Below are positions 55,803 through 64,000 of a DNA stretch of 64,000 nt, piece by piece. This DNA comes from Palsa-504 sp963835775 (GTDB lineage: Bacteria; Actinomycetota; Actinomycetes; Streptosporangiales; Streptosporangiaceae). A program made the position numbers and the translations under genes. Each line of letters starts with the position of its first letter. Position 1 is the first letter of the stretch. The stretch spans positions 62,001 to 126,000 of the forward strand of contig CAWIHB010000002.1 in NCBI GenBank assembly GCA_963835775.1, written 5' to 3'. The notes under the pieces are model-generated. The model was not told where the DNA came from. It saw only the letters and a list, made by a program, of their open reading frames with translations, and ran no database searches.

Positions 55803-57020
55803 ATGATGGCGTTCCGGCAGCGCCTGGGAGCCGGCCGCCCGATCCGGGACCGCCGGGCCGTCCAAGCCCCGGCTGACTACCCGACCCGGCCGAGGCCCTA
55901 CGCCAACCCGGTCCAGCAGCCCTACGCCAACCCGGTCCAGCAGCCCTACGCCCAACCCTCCCACTACACGGTCCCGCAGCGCCCTTACGAGTCCAACGGC
56001 CTGGTAACGCGGTCCCTCCTGGCCTCCCGCCAGGTCTCGCGCCGGTCTCCGGCGGCCTCGTCCGTCTCGCTTCAGCCCGCGCGTCAGCTCCGCGGGCAGC
56101 GGCGGGCGCAGGTCTGGACGCGCCGTCAGCGGACCTGGCCGCAGCGGGTCGGCGGGCTGCTCATCGCGGGCGCCTGCGTCGCCGCCGTAGCGTGGTACGT
56201 GCCGCGGGTCATAGGGGATGACCGGCAGCTGTTCACCGGCACTGTAACCAGCAGCGGCATCGTCACCCTCAACTTCGCCGTCTCGGGGGAGATCGGCAAG
56301 GTGAACGTGCACCTGGACCAGCGGGTGCGGAAAGGCCAGGTGCTGGCGGCCGAGTACGCGCCCAGCATCGACTCGGTGGTGGCCGCCGACAAGGCCGCCA
56401 TTGCCGCGGAGCAGGCCAAGATGGCCCAGCTGCGGGCCGCCGAAGCCGCGGACCCGGCCGCGGCGCCCGGTGATAACGCGCAGCTGGAGGCCGAGAAGGC
56501 GCAGCTGGCGCTGGACGAGGCCCAGCTCGAAACCGACGAGGCGAAGGTGACCGCCTCGGAGATCGTCGCGCCGTCGGCCGGGATCGTCATCGCCGCCAAC
56601 GGCCAGCCCGGCGAGACCGTCACCTCGGCGGGGATCAGGAATTACTTCACCGACTCGGCCCAGGCGCCGGCCAGCCAGGGCCCGGCGTTCTCCCTGTTCC
56701 CCGAGGGGCCGCAGACCGTCCACCGGACCACGGCCAGCCAGTCCGCGCTGCCCGTGGTCGCGCTGCGCATCTCGACCAGCTGGCAGGTCGTCGCGCTCAT
56801 CCCGGAAGGCTCGATCTCCAGGATCAGCGAGGGGGCCAGCGTCACGATCAGCGTTCCGGCCGGCCACATCACCGCAGTGCCCGGTCTGATCACCGAGATC
56901 CTGCCCACTCCGACGTCCACCTCGGACGGCACCTTCTACCAGGCTGTCATCACCATTACCGAGCATCCGGCGATCCTGCCGCTGAACGGCATGACCGCCG
57001 ACATCCGCGTCGGCTCGTAA
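55803..57020 (+). CDS. HlyD-like membrane-fusion (adaptor) protein
   Basis: 405 residues. A cytoplasmic N-terminus of about 110 residues is rich in Pro/Tyr/Gln with a repeated PYANPVQQ, then Arg-rich sequence; one membrane helix at about 116-136 (VGGLLIAGACVAAVAWYVPR). The outer part has a lipoyl-like half (GIVTLNFAVSGEIGKVNVHL), a coiled-coil hairpin about 185-250 (AAIAAEQAKMAQLRAAEAAD; LEAEKAQLALDEAQLETDEA), the second half (ASEIVAPSAGIVIAANGQPG) and a beta-barrel. Adaptors like this bridge an exporter to the envelope, but no transporter gene is adjacent. The long disordered N-terminus is unusual. Confidence 0.8.
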   Translation: MMAFRQRLGAGRPIRDRRAVQAPADYPTRPRPYANPVQQPYANPVQQPYAQPSHYTVPQRPYESNGLVTRSLLASRQVSRRSPAASSVSLQPARQLRGQRRAQVWTRRQRTWPQRVGGLLIAGACVAAVAWYVPRVIGDDRQLFTGTVTSSGIVTLNFAVSGEIGKVNVHLDQRVRKGQVLAAEYAPSIDSVVAADKAAIAAEQAKMAQLRAAEAADPAAAPGDNAQLEAEKAQLALDEAQLETDEAKVTASEIVAPSAGIVIAANGQPGETVTSAGIRNYFTDSAQAPASQGPAFSLFPEGPQTVHRTTASQSALPVVALRISTSWQVVALIPEGSISRISEGASVTISVPAGHITAVPGLITEILPTPTSTSDGTFYQAVITITEHPAILPLNGMTADIRVGS

Positions 57021-57059
57021 CAGGAAACCTCGAAACGGAAAACCTCGTAACAGCAAACG

Positions 57060-58031
57060 ATGAGGACAGGCATCCACCCGCAGCGTCCAGCCCAGACCCC
57101 CGACCTGGCCGCGGTCCCGCCGCGCGAACGCGGGGCGGCGGCCGCGTTCGCCGTGACGGTGGCGGTGGTGGTCACGGCGGCGTGGCTGCTCACTGCCTGC
57201 TCGACGACGGCCTCCTCCGGCAGCCAGCCCGCGCCCGCGCCGGCGACCAGCCGGGCCGGCGGGACGGGCCACCTCACCGTGCCAGCGCATGGCAAGCTGA
57301 CCTGGCTGCTGACCCGCTCGGCGCTCGCCCAGCTGCTGGCCTACCCGAGCGTCCGTGCCGAGCTGCAGGCCGCGCAGGTGTACGAGATCCTGCAGCCGGG
57401 CCAGCAGGCCCTGGCCGGATTCGCCGCCGGGCCGGTGGTGACCTTCGCCTCCGCCGCCGCGCTCGAAGACGCGGTAAACGGCGGCCAGATCCCGGCCGGA
57501 ACCTACGGCGTCCTTTACGACCCGGAAGCCTGGAGCTTCACCCCGGCCGCCGAGCAGCGTGATCCGGTGCTGGCCGCCACCCAGGCCGCGGCAGTGGCGC
57601 ACGGCCATGGGCTGCGGCTGATCGTCACCCCGGCTCTCAACCTCACCACCGTCCTGCGGCCCGGCAGCACCCAGCCGCGGTGGCGGCAGTTCCTGGACCT
57701 GAATCTGGTCGGCAACCTGGCCCGGGTCGCCGACGTCATCGAGCTTCAGGCCCAGAGCCTGGAACGGGATCCCGGTACCTACGCCGGCTTCGTCACGGCC
57801 GCGGTGGCCCAGGCCAGCGCCGCCAACCCAGCGGTCACCGTGCTGGCCGGACTGTCCACCAACCCGCCAGGCGCGCCGGTCAGCAGCCAGCACCTGACCG
57901 CTGCCATCCAGGCCACCAGGTCCGTGGTAGCCGGTTACTGGCTCAACATCCCCGGCCAGGGCCCGCGCTGCCCGACCTGCAACGCGCCCCGCCCCGACAT
58001 TGCCATCCAGACCCTGCAAGCCCTGCGCTGA
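57060..58031 (+). CDS. Lipoprotein of unknown function beside the adaptor
   Basis: 323 residues. A basic N-terminus leads to a hydrophobic helix (residues about 28-45) ending in LTAC, with a Thr/Ser/Ala-rich linker after it; the long n-region is atypical for a lipoprotein signal. The mature domain alternates short beta strands and helices (VVTFASAAALEDAVNGGQIP; GLRLIVTPALNL; FLDLNLVGNLARVADVIELQ; VVAGYWLNIPG), a texture compatible with a TIM-barrel, and I cannot assign catalytic residues. Two late cysteines form CPTC. It starts 39 bp after the adaptor gene and is presumably its partner. Confidence 0.6.
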   Translation: MRTGIHPQRPAQTPDLAAVPPRERGAAAAFAVTVAVVVTAAWLLTACSTTASSGSQPAPAPATSRAGGTGHLTVPAHGKLTWLLTRSALAQLLAYPSVRAELQAAQVYEILQPGQQALAGFAAGPVVTFASAAALEDAVNGGQIPAGTYGVLYDPEAWSFTPAAEQRDPVLAATQAAAVAHGHGLRLIVTPALNLTTVLRPGSTQPRWRQFLDLNLVGNLARVADVIELQAQSLERDPGTYAGFVTAAVAQASAANPAVTVLAGLSTNPPGAPVSSQHLTAAIQATRSVVAGYWLNIPGQGPRCPTCNAPRPDIAIQTLQALR

Positions 58032-58136
58032 CCCAGCCGCACGGCGCCCGGCGAGCCGCCGGCGGTGGCGGGATTTCTCGCCGACGGGACGGTAAGCCGC
58101 CTACTCTGCGCACCCGGTTGCGGGTAGCGTTCGGGT

Positions 58137-59045
58137 ATGACGACAAGTGGCGCGCCGTTCGGCCAGATGATCACGGCGATGATTACTCCCATGACGCCTG
58201 ACGGGGCCGTCGACTACGACGGGGCCGCCCGCCTCGCCGACTACCTGGTCACCGCCATGCGCAACGACGGCCTGGTGATCAACGGCACCACCGGCGAGGC
58301 GCCCACCACCACGGACGAGGAAAAGGACCGGCTGCTCCGGGTGGTGCTGGAGGCGGTCGGCTCCCGCGCCAAGGTCGTGGCGGGCGTCGGCACCAATATC
58401 ACGTCGCACACCATCGAGCTGGCCCGCGCCGCCGAGCGGGCAGGCGCCCATGGCGTGCTGGTCGTCACCCCGTACTACAACAAGCCGCCGCAGCCGGCCT
58501 TGGAGGCCCATTTCACCGAGGTGGCCGACGCCACCGGGCTGCCCATGCTGATCTACGACATCCCCGGCCGGACCGGCGCGGCCGTGGCGACGGAGACGCT
58601 AATAAAGCTGGCCGCCCACCCCAGGATCGTTGGCGTCAAGGACGCCAAGGACGCCCCGGGCGCCACCTCGCATGTGCTGGCCCAGACCAACTTCGTCTAC
58701 TACTGCGGCACGGACATGCTGAACCTCCCCTGGCTCGCGCTCGGCGCGGTCGGCTTCATCAGCGTGGTCGGCCATGTGGTGGGGGACCGGCTGCACGAGA
58801 TGATCGACGCCTTCGGCGCGGGTGACGTCAGCCGGGCCCGGCAGATCCACTACGACCTGATCCCGGTCTACGACGGGCTGTTCCGCAACCAGGGCGCGGT
58901 CATGACCAAGGCCGCGCTCGACCTGCTCGGCCTGCCGGGCGGTGCGGTACGCGGCCCGCTGCTGGCCGCCACCGAAGCCGAACGGCACCAGCTGGCCCTG
59001 GATCTCACCGCTGGCGGCGTGAAGCTGCCGGGGACTGCCGCGTGA
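58137..59045 (+). CDS. dapA: 4-hydroxy-tetrahydrodipicolinate synthase
   Basis: 302 residues, full length. DapA condenses pyruvate with aspartate semialdehyde in lysine and diaminopimelate synthesis. The Schiff-base lysine is K168 (GVKDAKD); Y140 in IYDIPGRTG and T51/T52 in NGTTGEAPT complete the proton relay. ATG 58137 is the family start. Its stop overlaps the RNase J start in GTGA. The pairing dapA-rnj is common in actinomycetes. Confidence 0.95.
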   Translation: MTTSGAPFGQMITAMITPMTPDGAVDYDGAARLADYLVTAMRNDGLVINGTTGEAPTTTDEEKDRLLRVVLEAVGSRAKVVAGVGTNITSHTIELARAAERAGAHGVLVVTPYYNKPPQPALEAHFTEVADATGLPMLIYDIPGRTGAAVATETLIKLAAHPRIVGVKDAKDAPGATSHVLAQTNFVYYCGTDMLNLPWLALGAVGFISVVGHVVGDRLHEMIDAFGAGDVSRARQIHYDLIPVYDGLFRNQGAVMTKAALDLLGLPGGAVRGPLLAATEAERHQLALDLTAGGVKLPGTAA

Positions 59046-60727
59046 GCCACCCGCACCCGGAGCTCAGCCCGCCTGCCGCCCTCGCGCCGGACGGCCTGCG
59101 CATAGTCGCATTGGGCGGGCTCGGCGAGATCGGCCGGAACATGACCGTCTTCGAGTACCGCGGCCGGCTGCTCGTCGTCGACTGCGGCGTGCTGTTCCCC
59201 GATCCCGACCAGCCCGGCGTGGACCTGATCCTGCCCGACTTCGGCTTCCTGCGCGGCCGGCTCGACCAGGTCGAGGCGGTCGTCCTCACGCATGCGCACG
59301 AGGATCACATCGGCGCGATTCCCTACCTGCTGCGGGAGCGGGAGGACCTGCCGCTGGTGGGCTCCAAGCTGACCCTGGCCCTGGTGCGCAGCAAGCTGGC
59401 CGAGCACCGGGTGGACCCCGTCACGGTGGAGGTCAGCGAGGACGACCGCGCGGCGTTCGGGCCGTTCGAGTGCGAGTTCCTGGCCGTCAACCACTCGATC
59501 CCCGACGCGCTCGCCGTCGCCATCCGCACCCAGGCCGGTGTCGTCCTGCACACGGGCGACTTCAAGATGGACCAGCTGCCGCTGGACGGCAGGCTCACCG
59601 ACCTGGCCGGGTTCGCCAGGCTCGGCACCGAGGGCGTCGACCTGCTGATGGCCGATTCCACCAACGCCGAAGTTCCCGGCGTGGTGACCTCGGAGCGCGA
59701 GATCTCTCCGGTGCTTGATGAGATCTTCGCCAACACCAAGCAGCGCATCATCGTGGCCTGCTTCGCCTCACACGTGCACCGGGTCCAGCAGGTGCTGGAC
59801 ACGGCGGTCAAGCACCGGCGGAAGGTCGCCTTCGTCGGCCGCTCCATGGTGCGGAACATGGGCGTCGCCCGTGACCTCGGCTACCTCCATGTTCCCGGCG
59901 GCGTCCTGGTCGACCTGCGCGAGGCCGAGGAGATGCCGCCCGGCGACGTGGTGCTGATCTCCACCGGCTCGCAGGGTGAGCCGATGTCCGCGCTGTCCCG
60001 GATGGCCGGCCGTGACCACCCGATCCGGATCGCCGCCGGCGATACCGTGATCCTGGCCTCATCGCTGATCCCGGGCAACGAGACCGCCGTCTACCGGGTC
60101 ATCAACGGCCTGACCCGGCTCGGGGCCAGGGTCGTGCACAAGGGCTCGGCCCTCGTGCACGTGTCCGGCCACGCCCCGGCGGGTGAGCTGCTCTACGTGC
60201 TCAACCTAGTCCGGCCGCGCAACTTCATGCCGGTGCACGGCGAATGGCGGCATCTGCGCGCCCACGCCCGGCTGGCCTCGCTGTCCGGCGTGCCTGATGG
60301 CAACATCGTGATCGCCGAGGACGGCGTGGTCGTCGACCTGGTCGACGGGCAGGCCAGCGTGACCGGCGCGGTGCCCTGCGGGTATGTCTACGTCGACGGG
60401 CTCACCGTAGGCGAGGTCACCGAGTCCCAGCTGAAGGACCGCCGGATCCTGGGCGATGAAGGCTTCGTGTCGGTCATCATCGTGGTCGACTCCAGCTCAG
60501 GCAAGCTGGTGGCCGGCCCCGAGATCCATGCTCGCGGCTCGGGCATCGACGACGCCGCGTTCGGCGCGGTACTCCCCAGGATCGAGGAAGCGCTCGCCGT
60601 CGCCGCCGCCGACGGCGTCGGTGACGCCCACCAGATCAGCCAGCTCGCCCGCCGCATCATCGGCAAGTGGGTCAGCGACAACTACCGCCGCCGTCCCATG
60701 ATCATCCCCGTCGTCATCGAGGCCTAG
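59042..60727 (+). CDS. rnj: Ribonuclease J
   Basis: 561 residues. A metallo-beta-lactamase fold with the zinc motif THAHEDH (H84, H86, D88, H89), further ligands in LAVNHSIPD and LHTGDFKMD, then the beta-CASP domain (IIVACFASHVHRVQQVLDTA; ISTGSQGEPMSALSRMAG; HVSGHAPAGELLY) and a C-terminal dimer domain. It has 5-prime exonuclease and endonuclease activity and matures rRNA and turns over mRNA. The start is GTG 59042, coupled to dapA. Confidence 0.95.
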   Translation: MSHPHPELSPPAALAPDGLRIVALGGLGEIGRNMTVFEYRGRLLVVDCGVLFPDPDQPGVDLILPDFGFLRGRLDQVEAVVLTHAHEDHIGAIPYLLREREDLPLVGSKLTLALVRSKLAEHRVDPVTVEVSEDDRAAFGPFECEFLAVNHSIPDALAVAIRTQAGVVLHTGDFKMDQLPLDGRLTDLAGFARLGTEGVDLLMADSTNAEVPGVVTSEREISPVLDEIFANTKQRIIVACFASHVHRVQQVLDTAVKHRRKVAFVGRSMVRNMGVARDLGYLHVPGGVLVDLREAEEMPPGDVVLISTGSQGEPMSALSRMAGRDHPIRIAAGDTVILASSLIPGNETAVYRVINGLTRLGARVVHKGSALVHVSGHAPAGELLYVLNLVRPRNFMPVHGEWRHLRAHARLASLSGVPDGNIVIAEDGVVVDLVDGQASVTGAVPCGYVYVDGLTVGEVTESQLKDRRILGDEGFVSVIIVVDSSSGKLVAGPEIHARGSGIDDAAFGAVLPRIEEALAVAAADGVGDAHQISQLARRIIGKWVSDNYRRRPMIIPVVIEA

Positions 60728-61110
60728 CTCCGGCCCCGGCGCCCCTGCCGGTCCTCGTCGCCCGCGCGGCGCCCCGCCCGCGCCGCGCCGTCACCCGCCC
60801 CGGTCCCGCGCCGCGCCGTCACCCCGCCCCGGTCCCGCGCCGCCGGTCCTTGTTCCCACCTGCCCCATGACCCGCCGTACGCCCCAATAACCCCTCATAA
60901 CCGCAGCTCCTCGGGTTCCCGCTCCCAAGAGCAGCAACGCCGATGGTCCATTGCTGTCGTAATAGCAGCACCGATGGTCCGTCGCTGTCGCTCGCCGAGC
61001 GCCCGCCGAGCGTAGAGCCGGCGAAATTTTGCGAAGAAAATACGTTTTCGCCCAGTCTGATGGCATTCCGGAAAGGCTACTTTGTCAGTCCTCGCCCGCA
61101 TGATGCGTCC
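60728..61110. other. Intergenic repeats after RNase J
   Basis: 383 bp, no gene. At 60779-60840 two copies of a ~30-bp unit (GCGCCGCGCCGTCACCC.GCC) lie in tandem; at 60929-60990 two copies of AGCAGCA.C.CGATGGTCC lie about 32 bp apart, each ending in GCTGTCG. 61020-61050 is AT-rich (AATTTTGCGAAGAAAATACG), the likely promoter region of the next gene. Confidence 0.55.
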
Positions 61111-62088
61111 ATGAGCCGAATCGCATCGCCTGACCGGAATGCACTCGACCGGATCCTCGGTAGCCAGCTAGATGTGATCTCCCGCCGTCAGGCGCTGACG
61201 GCAGGTATTACCGCAGGCGCGCTGAGGCACCGGCTGCGCATCGGGGGGCCGTGGCAGAGCTTGCTGCCGGGTGTCTACATCGCCGCGACCGGGACGCCCA
61301 CCAGAGTCCAGCACGAAATGGCCGCGTTGCTTTACGCCGGCTCGGCCAGCGTGATCACGGGTCCGGCGGCCCTGAGCCACCACCGCATCCGCGGGCCAGC
61401 CGCCGAGCACATCGACGTCTTGATGCCCGCCTCGCGCAGGCGCCGCGACGCGACGTTCGTCCGGCTCCACCGCACCGGCCGGATGCCTGAGCGGGTCTGG
61501 CGGTTCGGGCCGCTGCGCTATGCCCTGCCCGCGCGGGCTGTCGCCGATGCCGCGCGCGACCTGGGCAGCCTGCGGGATGTGCGGGCGGTTGTCGCCGACG
61601 CCGTGCAGCGCCGGAGCTGCGACGTCATACAGCTTTACGAGGAGCTCAAGGCCGGGCCGAGTGCTGGCTCCGCGATGCTCCGCGAGGCCCTGTCCGACGT
61701 CGCGGACGGGATCAGGTCGGCCGCGGAAGGGGATCTGAAGGATCTCCTGGTCAAGTCCGATCTGCTCCTGCCGCTGTTCAACCCTACGGTCTACGCGGGC
61801 GAGGTGTTCGTGGCCATGCCCGACGCCTGGTGGCCCGAATTCGGCGTGGGTGTCGAGGTGGACTCACGCGAATGGCACACCTCTCCTGAGGATCACGCCA
61901 GCACACTCGCCCGCGGCCGCCGGATGGCCGCCCACCAGATGATCATGCTCCGGTTCACGCCCAAGCAGATCCGCACCGCACCCGCCGAGGTCATCGCGGA
62001 CATCCGGCGCACCCTGGAAGGCGCCCGCGGCCGCCCGCCGCTGAACCTGCGCACCGTCCCGGCCGCCGAAGCCGCCCACGGCCGCTGA
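61111..62088 (+). CDS. AbiEi-like/DUF559-type protein
   Basis: 325 residues. The N-terminal part (ISRRQALTAGITAGALRHRL, then GGPWQSLLPGVYIAATG) matches the winged-helix AbiEi antitoxin-like domain, and the C-terminal part (FGVGVEVDSREWHTSPEDHA, then MIMLRFTPKQIRTAPAEVIA) matches the DUF559/Vsr-like nuclease fold with its Glu/Asp pair. This two-domain protein is very common in actinomycetes, usually without a toxin partner; none is present here. ATG 61111 starts the AbiEi domain. The last 16 residues come from the first unit of a 44-bp tandem repeat, and the stop codon lies at the start of the second. Confidence 0.75.
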   Translation: MSRIASPDRNALDRILGSQLDVISRRQALTAGITAGALRHRLRIGGPWQSLLPGVYIAATGTPTRVQHEMAALLYAGSASVITGPAALSHHRIRGPAAEHIDVLMPASRRRRDATFVRLHRTGRMPERVWRFGPLRYALPARAVADAARDLGSLRDVRAVVADAVQRRSCDVIQLYEELKAGPSAGSAMLREALSDVADGIRSAAEGDLKDLLVKSDLLLPLFNPTVYAGEVFVAMPDAWWPEFGVGVEVDSREWHTSPEDHASTLARGRRMAAHQMIMLRFTPKQIRTAPAEVIADIRRTLEGARGRPPLNLRTVPAAEAAHGR

Positions 62089-62250
62089 ACCTGCGCACCG
62101 TCCCGGCCGCCGAAGCCGCCCACGGCCGCTGAACCTGCGCACCGTCCCGGCCGCCGAAGCCGCCCACGGCCGCTAAACCCGCCGAAGCCGCCCACGGCCG
62201 CTAAACCCACCGAAGCCGCCCAAGCCCGCTAAACCCACCGAAGCCGCCTA
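62041..62250 (+). repeat. 44-bp tandem repeat spanning a stop codon, plus decayed units
   Basis: Three near-perfect 44-bp units (starting 62041, 62085 and 62129, each opening CTGAACCTGCGCACCGTCCC) are followed by three shorter variants (CTAAACCC.CCGAAGCCGCCC). The first unit is coding. 44 is not a multiple of 3, so each added unit changes frame. Confidence 0.9.
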
Positions 62251-63078
62251 ATCCGGGGGAGGGGCGGCGTAACGCGTCGGCGGCTCCCCGATGGTGGCGG
62301 TGAACTCGCGGGTCAGGTGGGCCTGGTCGGCGTAGCCGAGGTCAAAGGCCAGCGCGGCCCAGTCGACCACCTCGCCGCTGTCGGCCCGCTCCGCGGCCTC
62401 GTGCAGCCGGGCCCGGCGCATCACCCACTTCGGGCTGACCCCCACGTAGTCGGCGAACAGCCGCTGCAGGCTGCGCACCGACCAGCCCGCAGCAGCAGAC
62501 AGCTCATCGACCCGGCGCAGCGCAGGCGAGGACGTGATCAGCGCCACCAGGTCCGCGGCCTGCTCCGCCACCGGATCGCGGTCCGGCAGCGCCGAGTACA
62601 GCAGTGACTCGGCCTGCGCCGTCATGTCAGTGTCGCTCATGTCAGCGTCGCTCCCGGCGCTCATGATCTGCTGCCGCGTCTTCTCCGCCAGCGGCCCGAA
62701 CAGCCGGGTGGCCGGCACCACCCGGTCGCTGAGCTGCGAGATCGGCGCCTGCCAGAACGGCCGGAAGCATCCCGGCCTGAACCGCACGCCCAACGCCTGG
62801 CCCCGCCCGGAAAGCCAGCGCACGAACAGCGACCGGTCCACGCCGTAGATGCCCGCCCCGGGCGCCTCGAAGACCAGGTTGACGTTCGGGTGCGGCAGGA
62901 TCGTCTGCTCGTGCGGCGGCTGGCCGCGCAGGTCCCAGCGGACGATCCAGTAGCAGTCGACGAACGGCGCGAGCGACGCCGAAGGCGCGTGCCGAGCCAG
63001 CTGGAACACCGAAGCCGCCAGCCCGGGCCGCAGCACCCCGCGCCCGTACCCACCGGCTCCGTTGCCGCTTGATGGCAC
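62248..63078 (-). CDS. AraC-family transcriptional regulator
   Basis: 276 residues from GTG 63078; the upstream reading frame is non-homologous. The N-terminal half (SASLAPFVDCYWIVRWDLRG; LPHPNVNLVFEAPG; GVRFRPGCFRPFWQAPISQL) is the DUF6597-type ligand domain common in this AraC subgroup. The C-terminal double helix-turn-helix is ELSAAAGWSVRSLQRLFADY and ALAFDLGYADQAHLTREFTA. It diverges from the TIGR03086 gene with 63 bp between, suggesting control of that gene. Confidence 0.9.
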   Translation of the reverse strand: MPSSGNGAGGYGRGVLRPGLAASVFQLARHAPSASLAPFVDCYWIVRWDLRGQPPHEQTILPHPNVNLVFEAPGAGIYGVDRSLFVRWLSGRGQALGVRFRPGCFRPFWQAPISQLSDRVVPATRLFGPLAEKTRQQIMSAGSDADMSDTDMTAQAESLLYSALPDRDPVAEQAADLVALITSSPALRRVDELSAAAGWSVRSLQRLFADYVGVSPKWVMRRARLHEAAERADSGEVVDWAALAFDLGYADQAHLTREFTATIGEPPTRYAAPPPD

Positions 63079-63141
63079 ATGACCAGCGTAGCTGTCGCGT
63101 TTGTTCAAGAGCAGGCCGGCCGCCGTAGATACGGTGAACAG

Positions 63142-63738
63142 ATGAAGATAGACGAACAGAACGGCCCGGCCCTGCTGGCCGCCGCGACCGCCGAGACCGT
63201 CCGCGTGGTCGGAAACGTCAACGCGGGTGAGCTGGACAGCAAAACGCCCTGCACCGACTGGGATCTGCGCACCCTGCTCAACCACACGATCTTGTGGACC
63301 GCCTATTCCGCCGAGCAGCGGGCCTACGGCCAGAGCGTGGCCGAGGACCTGATGAGCAAGGACTTCACCGCCGAGCCCGGCTTCGCCGAGGACTACCAGG
63401 CCCAGGCGGCCAGGGCCGTGGCGGCCTGGGCCGATCCGGCCGCCTGGCACCGCGAACTCGGCGTCATGGGCAATAACACCCCGGCCGCCGACATCGCCGC
63501 GATGCTCCTCGCCGAGACCGCGCTGCACGGCTGGGATATCGCCAGGGCCAGCGGCCAGGACTACTGCGGCGACGCCGAGCTGGCCGAGGCCCTGCGAGAC
63601 ACCGTCGAGGCAAATGGCGAGATGTTCCGCAAGTACCAGGGCTTCGCCGAGATCGTCCCCATCCCGGACGATGCGGACCCCTTCGACCGCGCGCTGGGCC
63701 TGTCCGGCCGCGACCCCGCCTGGAAGCCGGCCAGCTAA
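63142..63738 (+). CDS. TIGR03086-family metal-binding protein (DinB/MDMPI-like)
   Basis: 198 residues from ATG 63142. The four-helix DinB fold shows the His metal ligand in WDLRTLLNHTILW and the second site in ETALHGWDIARASGQ, the hallmark of the mycothiol-dependent maleylpyruvate-isomerase-like group. Mycothiol-linked isomerase or transferase activity is likely, substrate unknown. GTGAAC lies nearby but there is no strong ribosome site. It is divergent from an AraC regulator. The stop codon is the first of a 10-bp repeat. Confidence 0.87.
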   Translation: MKIDEQNGPALLAAATAETVRVVGNVNAGELDSKTPCTDWDLRTLLNHTILWTAYSAEQRAYGQSVAEDLMSKDFTAEPGFAEDYQAQAARAVAAWADPAAWHRELGVMGNNTPAADIAAMLLAETALHGWDIARASGQDYCGDAELAEALRDTVEANGEMFRKYQGFAEIVPIPDDADPFDRALGLSGRDPAWKPAS

Positions 63739-63777
63739 AGGCAGCTAAACGCAGCTAAAGGCGGCTAAAGGCAGCTA
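63735..63777 (+). repeat. 10-bp tandem repeat, AGCTAAAGGC
   Basis: Four full units and a partial fifth, with single-base variants. It provides TAA/TAG in all three plus-strand frames and overlaps the stop codons of both flanking, convergent genes. Confidence 0.85.
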
Positions 63778-64000
63778 GGCAGAAAGCACCCGCACCGGCG
63801 CGCCCTGGGCGAAGGCCACGATGTCCTCCGCGGCCTCGCCGTAGAACACCCGGTAGGAGTCCTCGGTGACGTAGCCCAGGTGCGGGGTGAGCACCACGTT
63901 CGGGGCCGAGCGCAGCGGCGAGGACAGCGGCAGCGGCTCGACGTCGTACACGTCGAGCGCGGCGCCCGCGATCGACCCCGAACGCAGCGCGGCGAGCAGC
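63775..64000 (-). CDS. D-2-hydroxyacid dehydrogenase, C-terminal part
   Basis: Runs off the right edge, so only the last ~75 codons are seen. The segment LRSGSIAGAALDVYDVEPLP, then NVVLTPHLGYVTEDSYRVFY, is the C-terminal part of NAD-dependent D-isomer 2-hydroxyacid dehydrogenases; the active-site His is in TPHLGY (usually TPHxG). Residual length and motif order are normal. Substrate not readable. The stop TAG (63775-63777) lies within the 10-bp repeat. Confidence 0.88.
   Translation of the reverse strand, partial: LLAALRSGSIAGAALDVYDVEPLPLSSPLRSAPNVVLTPHLGYVTEDSYRVFYGEAAEDIVAFAQGAPVRVLSA

Noticed and set aside
55797..58019. 740-codon minus-strand frame opposite the adaptor and lipoprotein genes
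   Set aside because: Composition is Gly/Arg/Asp-rich without motifs; it spans two well-formed genes and their gap, as expected for a GC-driven shadow.

Overview
The window is high-GC, gene-dense DNA of an actinomycete, probably in or near the Streptosporangiales. That placement rests on codon and GC character, DapA next to RNase J, a mycothiol-type TIGR03086 protein, a GlbO-type truncated globin, SigE-family ECF signalling and many small lineage-typical proteins. It is inference: no rRNA or marker gene is present. No tRNA, rRNA or CRISPR array was seen.

Region 1 (1-17 kb) looks like a stress/low-oxygen accessory island. It holds a cytoplasmic molybdopterin oxidoreductase operon (with a four-cluster ferredoxin subunit and a truncated NuoF-like subunit), moeA, GH15 and GH63-type glycosidases, a DUF1269 protein, a lipoprotein, a two-helix membrane peptide, a K+ channel, a small orphan protein, a MalT/LAL-type LuxR regulator and a CPA1 Na+/H+ antiporter. 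Its intergenic spaces carry six copies of a bipartite element (GTCATC, exactly 18 bp, CCTAGG), several DosR/DevR-like boxes, and a ~98-bp inverted repeat 3.6 kb apart. I regard this shared intergenic architecture as the best candidate for an undescribed regulatory system.

Region 2 (17-29 kb): a translationally coupled histidine-degradation operon (hutU, an M20 amidohydrolase, hutF), an aldo/keto reductase, an ssb preceded by two perfect DnaA boxes, a membrane GGDEF cyclase, an ECF sigma/membrane partner pair, an integrase remnant, ettA and a MarR regulator with its likely operator.

Region 3 (29-42 kb): a Ser/Thr kinase beside a repeat-rich membrane protein, a MscS channel with a 9-residue acidic repeat tail next to a truncated globin, a prolyl oligopeptidase, an HNH protein overlapping a frameshifted epimerase, a WS/DGAT acyltransferase coupled to an ABC-2 exporter, and a small orphan protein.

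Region 4 (42-55 kb): a sugar locus (PfkB kinase, LacI regulator, MsiK-like ATPase, two permeases, binding lipoprotein) with LacI-type operators, then a PadR-ATPase-FtsX-type exporter and an orphan solute-binding lipoprotein.

Region 5 (55-64 kb): a small WHIW protein, a HlyD-like adaptor and a lipoprotein of unknown role, dapA-rnj, an AbiEi/DUF559-like protein, an AraC regulator, a TIGR03086 protein and the end of a 2-hydroxyacid dehydrogenase. Short tandem repeats at gene ends and starts are unusually frequent throughout.
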